A stretch of DNA of 16,623 bases from CAZQYB01 sp964597535 (GCA_964597535.1 CAZQYB010000048.1:1-16623), one strand, 5' to 3'. Positions 1-7,454 are shown, counted from the first letter of the stretch. Program-made: numbers and translations. The notes: generated from the sequence alone by a model not told the origin.

Positions 1-448
1 CGAGCGCCACGGCCATGGTGTTACCCTTGCGCTGCTGGTCGTGGAAGCACATGGTAGGCACGCCATCTTTATTGATAAAGCAGTTTCCGCTGAACATGCC
101 GCCGACCAGTCCTGTCGGGTGGTGACGCCAGTGAACAAGGTCTATGCTTGATATGTGCCCCCAGTTGTGCCCCCTGTGGTCCTGGAAAATATAGAAAAGA
201 TGGTATCGACCTTTCCAGAATATGGCTCCGTTGACATCAAACGGCGAGCACCTGCCCTCCGGCGTCACAAAGTGGTATCCCGGCCGATGCCGGTCTTTCA
301 GAAGCTTTTCCCTCAGCGCTCGGGCACTCCGTATCATCTCTTTGAGATTTTCTTCCGCCCGGGCGGTGCCGCAAAGGAGTCCAGGCAGAATGATGGTCAG
401 GATTAGTACAACCAATACACTTTTTCTGGTTCGCTCATCGTTATTCAT
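1..448 (-). CDS. Secreted glycoside hydrolase, GH32-like (partial, C-terminus beyond left edge)
   Basis: This is the first 149 codons of a minus-strand gene whose 3' part lies outside the window. Residues 1-31 form a signal peptide: a charged start, a hydrophobic core (VLVVLILTIILPGLL) and a cleavage site after ARA. The mature part starts like the first blade of a GH32 beta-propeller. RPGYHF is at 56-60, FDVNG at 70-74 replaces the family's NDPNG box and keeps the nucleophile Asp71, and WGHISS..DLVHW spans 96-107, followed by FSGN at 119-122. GH32 enzymes hydrolyse fructans or sucrose; here the protein would be exported. The WMNDPNG box is altered (RCSPFDVNG), so the substrate may not be a fructan, and a GH43/GH32-clan enzyme of other specificity is possible. 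The start at 448 is chosen because AAGGA lies 8 nt upstream; an in-frame ATG at 457 sits directly on that sequence. It is transcribed divergently from comM. Confidence 0.72.
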   Translation of the reverse strand, partial: MNNDERTRKSVLVVLILTIILPGLLCGTARAEENLKEMIRSARALREKLLKDRHRPGYHFVTPEGRCSPFDVNGAIFWKGRYHLFYIFQDHRGHNWGHISSIDLVHWRHHPTGLVGGMFSGNCFINKDGVPTMCFHDQQRKGNTMAVAL

Positions 449-555
449 ATTCGGCATCCTTTCGTTCTTACATTTACCCAACGCAACACATATTACCGCT
501 GACAAGGTCCGCAACTGGCTTAAGATACCAAGTGTTTCTTTAAATTACAACAGGT

Positions 556-584
556 AGGGTGTGCAATTTGATGCACACCTTTTT
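556..584 (+). promoter_or_regulatory. Perfect 8-bp inverted repeat: terminator-like hairpin or operator
   Basis: GGTGTGCA (558-565) and TGCACACC (572-579) form a perfect stem around a 6-nt loop, and A556/T581 can extend it. Five T residues follow at 580-584, so on the plus strand it has the form of an intrinsic terminator. No plus-strand gene precedes it. It lies about 110 bp upstream of the divergent GH32-like gene, so an operator for a sugar-responsive regulator is an equally good reading. Confidence 0.5.
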
Positions 585-605
585 GCTGGATATGGGAAAT
601 ACGGG

Positions 606-655
606 CGGGCCCCCATTCCTGTCTTCGACAAGAAGACGTGGGGGGCGAGGGGGAA
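606..655. repeat. G/C-rich hairpin repeat, copy 1 (intergenic)
   Basis: A C5 run (610-614) and a G run (640-645) flank a perfect inner stem, GTCTTC (621-626) with GAAGAC (632-637). Aligned without gaps from the C5 run, it shares about 20 of the first 26 bases with 15159-15184, inside the aconitase gene (CCCCC-W-TTCCTG-Y-CT-Y-CG-R-CA). This suggests a dispersed palindromic element. Confidence 0.55.
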
Positions 656-682
656 TTTCGTTGTTGGTTTGTGTAAAATAGC

Positions 683-711
683 TTGCGTGCAATCAGGGGC
701 GGACTTAAAAT
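683..711 (+). promoter_or_regulatory. Candidate sigma70-type promoter for comM
   Basis: TTGCGT (683-688) and TAAAAT (706-711) are separated by 17 bp. The -10 matches 5 of 6 consensus positions and the -35 only 3 of 6. Initiation near 718 would give a leader of about 30 nt to the comM start at 747. Confidence 0.4.
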
Positions 712-746
712 ACCTTTTTCAAATCCCAAAATAAGGAAAGCAAGGT

Positions 747-2276
747 ATGTTAGCGAGGCTGCAGAGCGTTACGCTGGTTGGAATTGAGGGGATTATCTGC
801 GAAGTCGAAGTTGATGTTGGGCGTGGTGGGTTTGAGAAATCGCTTATAGTGGGGCTGCCGGATGCTGCTGTGAAAGAGAGTACCGAGCGTGTCAAAAGCG
901 CCATAATCAACTCCGGCTACCAGTATCCTAAGACACAATCACTAATAAATCTTGCTCCGGCGGACGTGAAAAAGGTTGGGCCTGCGTTTGATTTGCCGAT
1001 TGCTTTGGGGATGCTCATCGGGCAGGGGGTCTTGGTGAGTTCGGTTGTTAAGGATTTTGTTGTCATCGGCGAGCTGGCACTTGACGGAAGGGTTCGGGCG
1101 GTCAACGGCGTGCTGAATATGGCGATGACGGCTAAGGCGAACGGCTTTAGCAGAATGATTGTTCCTCTGGAAAAAGCAAAGGAAGCTGCGGTCGTTGAGG
1201 ATATAGAAGTTTATGGGGTTGGGTCACTGGCTCAGGCAGTTGGTTTTCTTTCCGCCCAGTTGCCGTTAGAGACGACGACCGTTGTTCTCGATGAGCTTTT
1301 TGGTGAAGTATCAAATTATGAAGTTGATTTTGGGGACGTTAAGGGCCAGGAAAGTGTCAAGCGAGCGCTGACGGTTGCGGCTGCGGGGGGACATAACATA
1401 ATGATGATTGGCCCGCCCGGTGCGGGAAAGACGATGCTGGCGCAACGGCTGGCGACTATTCTGCCGTCTTTGAGTTTGGAAGAGTCACTGGAGACGACCT
1501 GCATATATTCGTCGGTCGGCCTTTTGGGCAGGGACAAGGCGTTGCTGGCGACACGGCCTGTTCGGATGCCGCACTATTCGGCGAGCGGACCTGCTCTGGT
1601 GGGCGGCGGGACAAACCCCCGGCCGGGAGAACTGTCGCTTGCACATTTTGGAATCTTATTTCTTGATGAATTTGCCGAGTTCCCACGGCACGTTTTGGAG
1701 ATGATTCGGCAGCCATTGGAGGATGGCTTTATCACCATTTCGCGGGCTAAAGGCACTATACGTTTCCCTGCCCAATTTATGCTCGTTGCGGCGATGAATC
1801 CGTGCCCGTGCGGCTATTTCGGAACGGGTGCGAGAAGGTGTAAGTGCACGCCCGGGCAGATTGAGCGGTATCTGTCAAAGATATCCGGGCCGTTGGTGGA
1901 CAGGATTGATATTCATATCGATGTACCTGCGATAAGCTTTACCAAGCTTCGCTCGAAGTCAAGCCAGCTTGATTCAGCCACGATGAAAGCAGACGTGGTC
2001 AAGACCAGGGACGTTCAGACGAAACGCTTCGGCGACGACAAAGTAATGACAAACGCAAGAATGAGCCACAAGCAGGTTGAAAAATTTTGCAAACTTGATT
2101 CGGCGAGCGAGCAAATGCTCAAGCAGGCGATGACCGAATTCGGCCTGAGCGCCCGTGCTCATGATAAGATTTGTAAAGTGGCCCGCACAATAGCCGACCT
2201 TGCACAGGTCGAAGAGATTAGCCCGGAACATATCGCGGAAGCTATCAGCTATCGTAAGCTCGATAGAAAATTGTGA
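747..2276 (+). CDS. comM: ComM/YifB-family Mg-chelatase-like AAA+ ATPase
   Basis: A 509-residue protein of normal length for the YifB/ComM family. The N-terminus (MLARLQSVTLVGIEG) is the typical start of the N-terminal ChlI-like domain (about 1-175). The AAA+ domain follows: Walker A GPPGAGKT at 222-229, Walker B LFLDE at 304-308, and a cysteine cluster CPCGYFG...CKC (C353, C355, C365, C367) that is a family hallmark, then RIDIHID and a C-terminal Mg-chelatase helical domain. In naturally transformable bacteria ComM is a DNA branch-migration helicase that extends heteroduplex joints after uptake. Many species with no known competence also carry it, so its role here is inferred. It is cytoplasmic. 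A purine-rich AAGGAAAGCAAGG precedes the ATG. The gene appears to be monocistronic: a 232-bp gap follows before the next plus-strand gene. Confidence 0.93.
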   Translation: MLARLQSVTLVGIEGIICEVEVDVGRGGFEKSLIVGLPDAAVKESTERVKSAIINSGYQYPKTQSLINLAPADVKKVGPAFDLPIALGMLIGQGVLVSSVVKDFVVIGELALDGRVRAVNGVLNMAMTAKANGFSRMIVPLEKAKEAAVVEDIEVYGVGSLAQAVGFLSAQLPLETTTVVLDELFGEVSNYEVDFGDVKGQESVKRALTVAAAGGHNIMMIGPPGAGKTMLAQRLATILPSLSLEESLETTCIYSSVGLLGRDKALLATRPVRMPHYSASGPALVGGGTNPRPGELSLAHFGILFLDEFAEFPRHVLEMIRQPLEDGFITISRAKGTIRFPAQFMLVAAMNPCPCGYFGTGARRCKCTPGQIERYLSKISGPLVDRIDIHIDVPAISFTKLRSKSSQLDSATMKADVVKTRDVQTKRFGDDKVMTNARMSHKQVEKFCKLDSASEQMLKQAMTEFGLSARAHDKICKVARTIADLAQVEEISPEHIAEAISYRKLDRKL

Positions 2277-2290
2277 AATTCATCTTTTTC

Positions 2291-2325
2291 CGCTCAGGGC
2301 TAAAGCCCTCTTCGCTCAGAATGAC
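2291..2325. repeat. Dispersed-type repeat with hairpin (TCATTCTGAGCG family)
   Basis: A direct repeat CGCTCAG (2291-2297 and 2313-2319) brackets a perfect hairpin AGGGCT-AA-AGCCCT (2296-2309). Read on the minus strand, GTCATTCTGAGCGAAG is the core of an interspersed repeat that I recall from many bacterial genomes, where it yields the spurious peptide CHSERSEES. No T-run follows, so it is not a clear terminator for comM. The rest of the 2277-2508 gap holds nothing else that I recognise. Confidence 0.5.
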
Positions 2326-2508
2326 AAATCATATTATGTTCTTGCAGAGGAAAAACTTGCATCAATATTCGGCTAAAAAACGGCCAATTTGAGTAAAGTG
2401 GCAATTTGATAAGACCGATACCAAGTAAAAAGGAGAAGGAGTGGTACTGTAGAAGCAGGATATTAATGAAACACTGCGATGGATAAATGAATAAGCGAAG
2501 GAGGAGGT

Positions 2509-3057
2509 ATGTTAGCCCGAACAAGGGATGCAAAAACCTTTGTAGTGGCACTGATTTCGATAACAATCGGGACGGTAATCTTAAAGACTTTGGGCAATAA
2601 TCCTGTCCCTGCTGGTGCATTTAGTCTTTCAGAGTATTGTTGCCTTGAGCCCATTGAAAAGGTGATATCTTCTCGTGCTGCCCAATCCAGTAGTCGCTGG
2701 AACCATATCGAGGTTTACTACAACGGCACCAAAGCCGGTAACCTCGAGCAACGGGCCTTACTCAATGGTCTGACCAGGCCGGAGGATATCAACTGCCACT
2801 TTGTTATTTGCAATGGTCTTGGTGGCGGCGATGGCCAGATACAGCCATCCGGAAAATGGCAGGAACAACGCTCTATCATACCGGACCAAACCTCGTGCGA
2901 TGTCGGTCAGGCTATCCGCCTCTGCATTATAACCAATGGCGCAACCACTCGCCCAACTGACTGTCAGATAAAAAGGACAGAGGCGCTGGTAGAAGGGCTG
3001 TCCAGAAAGTTCAACATTCCGCCTGAATCCATCTATTACCGCGACAATTGGTGGTAG
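2509..3057 (+). CDS. Membrane-anchored amidase-fold protein lacking the zinc ligands
   Basis: A 182-residue protein with an N-terminal membrane anchor or signal (about 10-28) and then a region matching the N-acetylmuramoyl-L-alanine amidase/PGRP fold. WNHIEVYYNGT (64-74) corresponds to the family's W..I.VHHSAT, CHFVICNGLGGGDG (96-109) to YHFVIGNG...DG, GKWQEQ (115-120) to RW..Q, PTDCQ (149-153) to PT..Q, and IPPESIYYRD (170-179) to IP...I.GHRD. Active amidases hold zinc with the first His of VHH, the His of GHRD and a later Asp or Cys. Here these are Tyr70, Tyr177 and absent (the chain ends at NWW), so catalysis by the usual mechanism is not expected. It could bind peptidoglycan peptides or act as a regulator of the wall machinery encoded next door. 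A strong GGAGGAGG precedes the ATG. mreB follows after 296 bp. The family call is by pattern only. Confidence 0.7.
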   Translation: MLARTRDAKTFVVALISITIGTVILKTLGNNPVPAGAFSLSEYCCLEPIEKVISSRAAQSSSRWNHIEVYYNGTKAGNLEQRALLNGLTRPEDINCHFVICNGLGGGDGQIQPSGKWQEQRSIIPDQTSCDVGQAIRLCIITNGATTRPTDCQIKRTEALVEGLSRKFNIPPESIYYRDNWW

Positions 3058-3125
3058 CGGCAACTTTAGATGAAAATCCACGAAATAGTTTCTACGGCAT
3101 CTTTTCTCTTATAGGACTTGGAGAT

Positions 3126-3153
3126 TTGAGCAGTCCCATAAAGGTGCTATAAC
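3126..3153 (+). promoter_or_regulatory. Candidate promoter for the mreB cluster
   Basis: TTGAGC (3126-3131) and TATAAC (3148-3153) are separated by 16 bp, with 4/6 and 5/6 matches. This would give mreB a leader of about 195 nt. That leader contains a short hairpin TGCC-GGTATCT-GGCA (3306-3320) but no recognised riboswitch. Confidence 0.4.
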
Positions 3154-3353
3154 TGGAAATTTATTTAGGTATATATGAAAAGACGAATCGTACATTGAGG
3201 CACCTATTCGATATGACCGACAAATTACATATAAAGCGAAAGCAATATACAGGGTATTAAACCGGGAATTCAGGATTGAAGTATTGTGTAAATAAGGGGG
3301 CGGGTGCCGGTATCTGGCAAGTGAAATTTAATAAATGAAAGGAGTCGATAATA

Positions 3354-4448
3354 ATGTTGTTGAAAGAGTCAAAGGGACTGCTGCGTATGATTTTAGGTTG
3401 TCTCGGCGGTCGGTTCAGCATGGATATTGGCATCGACCTTGGTACTTGTACTACCTTGATAAGTGCGCGTGGTAAAGGTATTGTCCTCAATGAACCGTCT
3501 GTAGTTGCCGTTGGCAAAAAAAGCAATATTGTTTTGAACAAAGGTAACGCAGTTGGTTCGGTTGCTCACGAAATGCTTGGCAAAGCACCCGGCTCAATTA
3601 ATGTTGTAAGACCTCTGAGAAATGGTGTAATCAGTGACTTCGAAATCACTGAGGCAATGCTAAGTTACTTTATCAAAAGGGTGCGTGGCAGGGGCAAAGC
3701 AAGCTTAGTCAAACCTCGCGTGGTAATTGCCGTGCCAAGTGGAATAACTGCGGTTGAACGCCGAGCTGTCATTGACAGTACCGAACGTGCGGGAGCCCGT
3801 GAGGTTTATCTGGTTGATGAGCCAATGGCGGCGGGAATCGGGTCCGGACTACCTGTCGCAGAGCCTACTGCCTCAATGATTGTGGATATTGGTGGCGGAA
3901 CCACGGAAGTCGCCATAATAAGCTTGGCCGATACTGCCTCTTGTGAATCAGTCCGCATTGGGGGCGACGCTATGGATGAGGCGATAATTAATCATCTCAA
4001 GAAAACTTACAACCTGCTTATTGGTGAGGCAAGAGCTGAAAAAGTGAAGATAGAAATCGGTTCTGCCGTCCCTCTGGAACAAGAATTAACAATGGAGGTA
4101 GCCGGCAAAGATACGATTACAGGCCTGCCGAGAAAAGTCCTTTTGACAAGCGAGGAAATTCGTGAAGCCATTCGTGAGCCTATTGCTGCAATCATAGATG
4201 TGGTTACGGCAACCCTGGAAAAGGCCCAGCCGGAATTGGCGGCCGATTTGATAGATAACGGCGTATATATCTGCGGCGGTGGCTCACTGTTGCGGGGAAT
4301 GGATACGGTACTGGCAAATGCGACCGGCTTAAAGGTCGAAAGAGCCGAGGGACCACTGAACTCTGTAGCCCAAGGCACCTGCATATACATAGAAAATCTG
4401 GAGCAGTGGAAAGACACAATAGACCGTAGCAACTATGGTTGGGAATAA
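3354..4448 (+). CDS. mreB: Rod-shape-determining protein MreB
   Basis: Bacterial actin homologue that polymerises on the inner face of the membrane and positions the elongation machinery for peptidoglycan synthesis. Signatures: phosphate-1 loop GIDLGTCTT (26-34), LNEPSVVA, phosphate-2 loop DIGGGTTE (178-185), GGDAMDEAI, the EIGSA region, and the C-terminal GVYICGGGSLLRGMD adenosine motif. At 364 residues it is about 15-20 longer than a typical MreB. The extra length is at the N-terminus, where ATG 3354 has AAAGGAG upstream; an in-frame ATG at 3387 (MILGCLGGRFSMDIG) also gives a family-like start. mreC begins 62 bp after the stop and the LysM-transpeptidase follows it, so all three probably share a transcript. 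The genes mreD, rodA and pbp2, often found nearby, are not present here. Confidence 0.95.
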   Translation: MLLKESKGLLRMILGCLGGRFSMDIGIDLGTCTTLISARGKGIVLNEPSVVAVGKKSNIVLNKGNAVGSVAHEMLGKAPGSINVVRPLRNGVISDFEITEAMLSYFIKRVRGRGKASLVKPRVVIAVPSGITAVERRAVIDSTERAGAREVYLVDEPMAAGIGSGLPVAEPTASMIVDIGGGTTEVAIISLADTASCESVRIGGDAMDEAIINHLKKTYNLLIGEARAEKVKIEIGSAVPLEQELTMEVAGKDTITGLPRKVLLTSEEIREAIREPIAAIIDVVTATLEKAQPELAADLIDNGVYICGGGSLLRGMDTVLANATGLKVERAEGPLNSVAQGTCIYIENLEQWKDTIDRSNYGWE

Positions 4449-4510
4449 AAAGTATGACTGACAGACGAAGGTTGTCGTGTCTCGGCAAAAGTTGGATACG
4501 ATGAGCTAAT

Positions 4511-5368
4511 ATGGCGAAGAAACAAATCAAACTCTTCGAACGAATGTTACCTGCCTGGCTTATGTTGGCTGGGCTTTTTTTTCTTTTTGCTCCACAAAGT
4601 TTAACGAGCAAGTTGCAATTCGCATTTGTTCGCATTTTTCACAGGCCTTTAAGCATCTGTAGAAGCTTCACACTTTTCACATGCGGACCTCAATCATCTG
4701 CAAATGTTGTCAACCGCAGCGAATATATCAGACTCCGGAATCATCTTACTAACAATATGCAATTGTTACATCAAGAGCGTCAAAAGGTCGAGAAACTGTC
4801 GCGATTGCACGACAGATTTGTTTGGGAAGGCGTGAATTTTGTGTTAGCTGATATCATCACATTCTTTATAGACGGCTCGCGTAGTGAGTTTATTATCAAC
4901 CGCGGCAAAGATGATGGATTGGCCAAGGGCCAGTTCGTCTTGGGCCGCTGCAGTATTGTCGGAACCATATCCGACCTTGATTCTCGCACAGCTCGGGTAC
5001 AGTTGGTTACGGACCCAAAATCCAGAATAGCGGTAAAGGTGGCAGAATTAGATGTGGGGAGCATAATGCAGGGTAATGGCAACGGTTCAGCCGGGATTCG
5101 ACTGCTTCCGATAAAGTATAAAATCAAAATTGGCGACATTGTTTATGTCCGAAAAAGCCCCGGGTTCCTGGACACTTCGATAATTGTAGGAACAGTGTCC
5201 CAGTATAAAAGCGATGATGAAAATCCTTTGCTTTGGGATATAACGGTCAAACCGGCCTGTAACATACAAATACTGAACAGCGTAACCGTCATCATAATGA
5301 ATCCGCACGAGCAGCAGGTGAATATGTTGAGCCAGCCAGTGAATTCCCATGTGGCCGGTAAAAAATAA
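4511..5368 (+). CDS. mreC: Rod-shape-determining protein MreC
   Basis: A 285-residue bitopic membrane protein. It has a short cytoplasmic N-terminus, one membrane helix (about 13-28, MLPAWLMLAGLFFLF), a helical, coiled-coil-like stretch (about 68-105), and then the MreC beta-barrel domain: INRGKDDGLAKGQFVLG, GTISDLDSRTARVQLVTDP, and an IKIGDIVYV...VGTVSQ segment near the C-terminus. MreC links MreB filaments to periplasmic wall synthases. The ribosome-binding site is weak (GATGAGCT before the ATG). It sits between mreB and the L,D-transpeptidase gene (36 bp to that gene's ATG), consistent with one operon. The sequence is fairly divergent from proteobacterial MreC, but its position after mreB and the motif order make the call firm. 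Confidence 0.9.
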   Translation: MAKKQIKLFERMLPAWLMLAGLFFLFAPQSLTSKLQFAFVRIFHRPLSICRSFTLFTCGPQSSANVVNRSEYIRLRNHLTNNMQLLHQERQKVEKLSRLHDRFVWEGVNFVLADIITFFIDGSRSEFIINRGKDDGLAKGQFVLGRCSIVGTISDLDSRTARVQLVTDPKSRIAVKVAELDVGSIMQGNGNGSAGIRLLPIKYKIKIGDIVYVRKSPGFLDTSIIVGTVSQYKSDDENPLLWDITVKPACNIQILNSVTVIIMNPHEQQVNMLSQPVNSHVAGKK

Positions 5369-5404
5369 AATAATGTATCTTAAAAATTGATTAGGGGATT
5401 AAGA

Positions 5405-6430
5405 ATGAGTCGTCATCCTTTCAATTCGTACGGAAAGCGAAAACGCCGAAGCCGAAAATGGGTATATGTAATTCCAGTATTATTAATTATTATTGCAGCA
5501 AAAGCTTTTATGCACGGTTCTAATCCTGCTACTACTTTTGGCAATGAAGACGAATTCAAGGTCTCTATGGCTGATGCCCAAACGGAGAACAGTACGGTGC
5601 TGTCTGCACCGATAGCTATACCGGAGCCGAACCTGCGTAAAATAGCCGTTCCAACTTCTGAATCTACGCCCGAGTCAACCACGCTTATTAACGAGGTTAC
5701 GACTTACATCAATGCGAAACCTCCCAGAATTATAGACGCACGTGACGGGCTAAACAAGACATTGTCAATACCAATGACCCAGCGGCAATTGGCGTTTGTT
5801 AAGGGGCAACTCTCAAAACTTTCTAAAAAATGGTTGTTCAGCAGAAGCGTTTCCCCACGGGACAAACTTTGCACTCATTACAAGGTTAAGCAGGGTGACC
5901 AATTTAGAACTATTGGGAGAAAATTCAAGGTACCATACGGGATTCTTATGCAGATTAACAATATTAGCAACCCAAGGACCCTGCAGGCAGGAGAGACGAT
6001 AAAAGTTATTAATGGCCCGTTCCATTGCAGAGTATATCGTTCGACTTTTACGATGGACCTGTATCTTCAGGATACTTTTGTGCGAAGTTTTTCCGTAGGT
6101 CTGGGAAGGCCTGGTACAGAAACACCGACAGGGCGTTGGGTCGTCAAATCGGGGGGCAAACTGATATCACCTGCCTGGACTGACCCAATTACCAGCAAAA
6201 CATACGAAGCCGAAGACCCTGATTATCCTTTAGGGTCAAGATGGATAGGGCTGGAAGGTATCGAAGGAGCCGCAAAAGACAGGACCGGCTTTGCTATTCA
6301 CGGCACAAGGAATCCGGAAGAAGTAGGTACGGCAGGGTCACGGGGGTGTATTCGCCTTTACAACAACGATGCGATACTGGTATATGATTTATTGATGGCC
6401 GGGTTATCGCAGGTGATAGTAGTCGAATAG
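5405..6430 (+). CDS. LysM-containing L,D-transpeptidase (YkuD/ErfK family), membrane-anchored
   Basis: A 341-residue protein. Layout: basic cytoplasmic N-terminus (RKRRSRK), membrane helix (about 21-36), a low-complexity Ser/Thr/Glu-rich linker, a helical segment, a LysM domain (about 159-204, HYKVKQGDQF...IGRKFKVPYGILMQINNI), and a YkuD catalytic domain (about 210-341). The active-site motif is present: His299 in FAIHGT and Cys315 in SRGCIRL. Such enzymes form 3-3 peptidoglycan cross-links or attach proteins to the wall, with LysM binding glycan. Start: ATG 5405 with AGGGG 8 nt upstream, preferred over an in-frame TTG at 5387. It follows mreC after 36 bp, suggesting coordinated expression with the elongation system. 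Its presence implies meso-diaminopimelate-type peptidoglycan, relevant because planctomycetes were once thought to lack a wall. Confidence 0.92.
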   Translation: MSRHPFNSYGKRKRRSRKWVYVIPVLLIIIAAKAFMHGSNPATTFGNEDEFKVSMADAQTENSTVLSAPIAIPEPNLRKIAVPTSESTPESTTLINEVTTYINAKPPRIIDARDGLNKTLSIPMTQRQLAFVKGQLSKLSKKWLFSRSVSPRDKLCTHYKVKQGDQFRTIGRKFKVPYGILMQINNISNPRTLQAGETIKVINGPFHCRVYRSTFTMDLYLQDTFVRSFSVGLGRPGTETPTGRWVVKSGGKLISPAWTDPITSKTYEAEDPDYPLGSRWIGLEGIEGAAKDRTGFAIHGTRNPEEVGTAGSRGCIRLYNNDAILVYDLLMAGLSQVIVVE

Positions 6431-6702
6431 AAAATGACCTGGTGCTTTTGGGTTGCATCGAAGAGCCAATGGATTAGCTATGCTGATATTAGGAAGTAGC
6501 CATAGCATATAAACTGTAATTCATATTGTTCAGATGTTCAGATAGTTGTCAGTTATGATTAAATCCGGACTTGCGGCCACTTTTTTGGTGCGCGTAGTAA
6601 AACTGGGCATAATTTCCTCTTCTCCATAGGCCTATAAAAACCCTTCTCTCTCCGCTGAACGTCGGCAAATAGTTTCTTGCACACCGTTTTGTGATTATTC
6701 AC
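6431..6702. other. Intergenic region without a recognised gene
   Basis: No coding signal was found. It contains a weak inverted repeat GCTATG...CATAGC near 6477-6506 and a tandem GTTCAGAT/GTTCAGAT at about 6528-6543. No clear intrinsic terminator follows the transpeptidase stop codon. Confidence 0.5.
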
Positions 6703-6731
6703 TTGAATTGAAGCAGTCTTTGTGGTATAAT
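6703..6731 (+). promoter_or_regulatory. Near-consensus sigma70-type promoter for the 3D-domain gene
   Basis: TTGAAT (6703-6708), a 17-bp spacer and a perfect TATAAT (6726-6731). The expected start near 6738 gives a leader of about 84 nt. In that leader GGACA (6789-6793) can pair with TGTCC (6816-6820), looping out the G-rich ribosome-binding site just ahead of the TTG start. Confidence 0.7.
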
Positions 6732-6821
6732 TTTACTCACAACTCAGGGATGGGGGTCACAATAGCGACAAGCTTTTCTAAATCATAGGGACAACGAGTT
6801 TCTTGCGAAGGGGGGTGTCCA

Positions 6822-7454
6822 TTGCGAAAAAGAAGAGTTAAAGGTTTTTGTGGTATCTTCACAAATCCTAAGCTGGTCATCACTACGGTTTTTCTGACGG
6901 CAATCGTTTGTGCACTGAGTTATATCGTTGGTATGAGCTATGCAAATGCTAACAGCCGAATAACTTTACTCAACGCCACTGTCGCCGGGACAGATACTCT
7001 CATCCGACCAACTTTGAGTGAACCTGGAACGAAGGCGGGGCCCGAGCAAGCTCGGCCAAACAACCCCGCGTATGACCACTTAGTCAATTCCGAAGGTGTC
7101 ATCAAACGCAATACAAATCCCCCGGGAACCTCTGGGCAATCTGGTGAATGGGAAACCATACAAATGCGTGTAACCGCATATTGCCCGTGCCGAAAGTGCT
7201 GCGGCATGTTTTCTGATGGCGTAACGGCCTGTGGGCACAAAATACGCCCGGGTGACTCCTTTGTAGCCGCTGACAAAAGATACCCGTTCGGCACCGAAAT
7301 AATTATCCCCGGCTACAAAAACGGCGAGCCCGTAAAAGTTCTCGACAGAGGGGGTGCCATTCGCGGAAACCGTCTTGACGTATTCTTTAACTCCCATAAG
7401 GAGGCTTTGAAATGGGGCGTGAAGAACCTCAACGTCAAAGTACACCGCAAATAA
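6822..7454 (+). CDS. Membrane-anchored 3D-domain protein (putative peptidoglycan-cleaving double-psi barrel)
   Basis: A 210-residue protein with a basic N-terminus, one membrane helix (about 19-40), a linker of about 75 residues, and a C-terminal 3D domain (about 113-210). The three aspartates that name the family are seen: Asp151 (AADKRYPFG), Asp175 (VLDRGG) and Asp186 (RLDVFF). The N-terminal part of the domain has TAYCPCRKCCG with C121, C123, C126 and C127, and then DGVTACG. 3D domains share the MltA/RlpA-type barrel fold and occur in YuiC- and Sps-like wall-lytic proteins, so an envelope role beside the mre cluster is likely, though activity is inferred. It starts with TTG, preceded by AAGGGGGG. 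The linker codes over a long imperfect palindrome (7035-7069). It has its own promoter and terminator and is therefore a separate unit from the mre cluster. Confidence 0.85.
   Translation: MRKRRVKGFCGIFTNPKLVITTVFLTAIVCALSYIVGMSYANANSRITLLNATVAGTDTLIRPTLSEPGTKAGPEQARPNNPAYDHLVNSEGVIKRNTNPPGTSGQSGEWETIQMRVTAYCPCRKCCGMFSDGVTACGHKIRPGDSFVAADKRYPFGTEIIIPGYKNGEPVKVLDRGGAIRGNRLDVFFNSHKEALKWGVKNLNVKVHRK
7035..7069. repeat. Palindrome inside the linker of the 3D-domain gene
   Basis: GCGGGG (7035-7040) pairs with CCCCGC (7064-7069), and CCGAG (7042-7046) pairs with CTCGG (7051-7055) inside it. It lies in the region coding the unstructured linker, where an insertion would be tolerated. Confidence 0.5.

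Noticed and set aside
155..557. Two overlapping plus-strand reading frames of 83 and 111 codons
   Set aside because: They are antisense to the GH32-like gene, which has a signal peptide and family motifs; the plus-strand translations have no recognisable features.
2300..2620. Minus-strand frame ending in ICHSERRGL
   Set aside because: This peptide is the typical spurious translation of a dispersed repeat, and the frame overlaps the well-supported amidase-fold gene.
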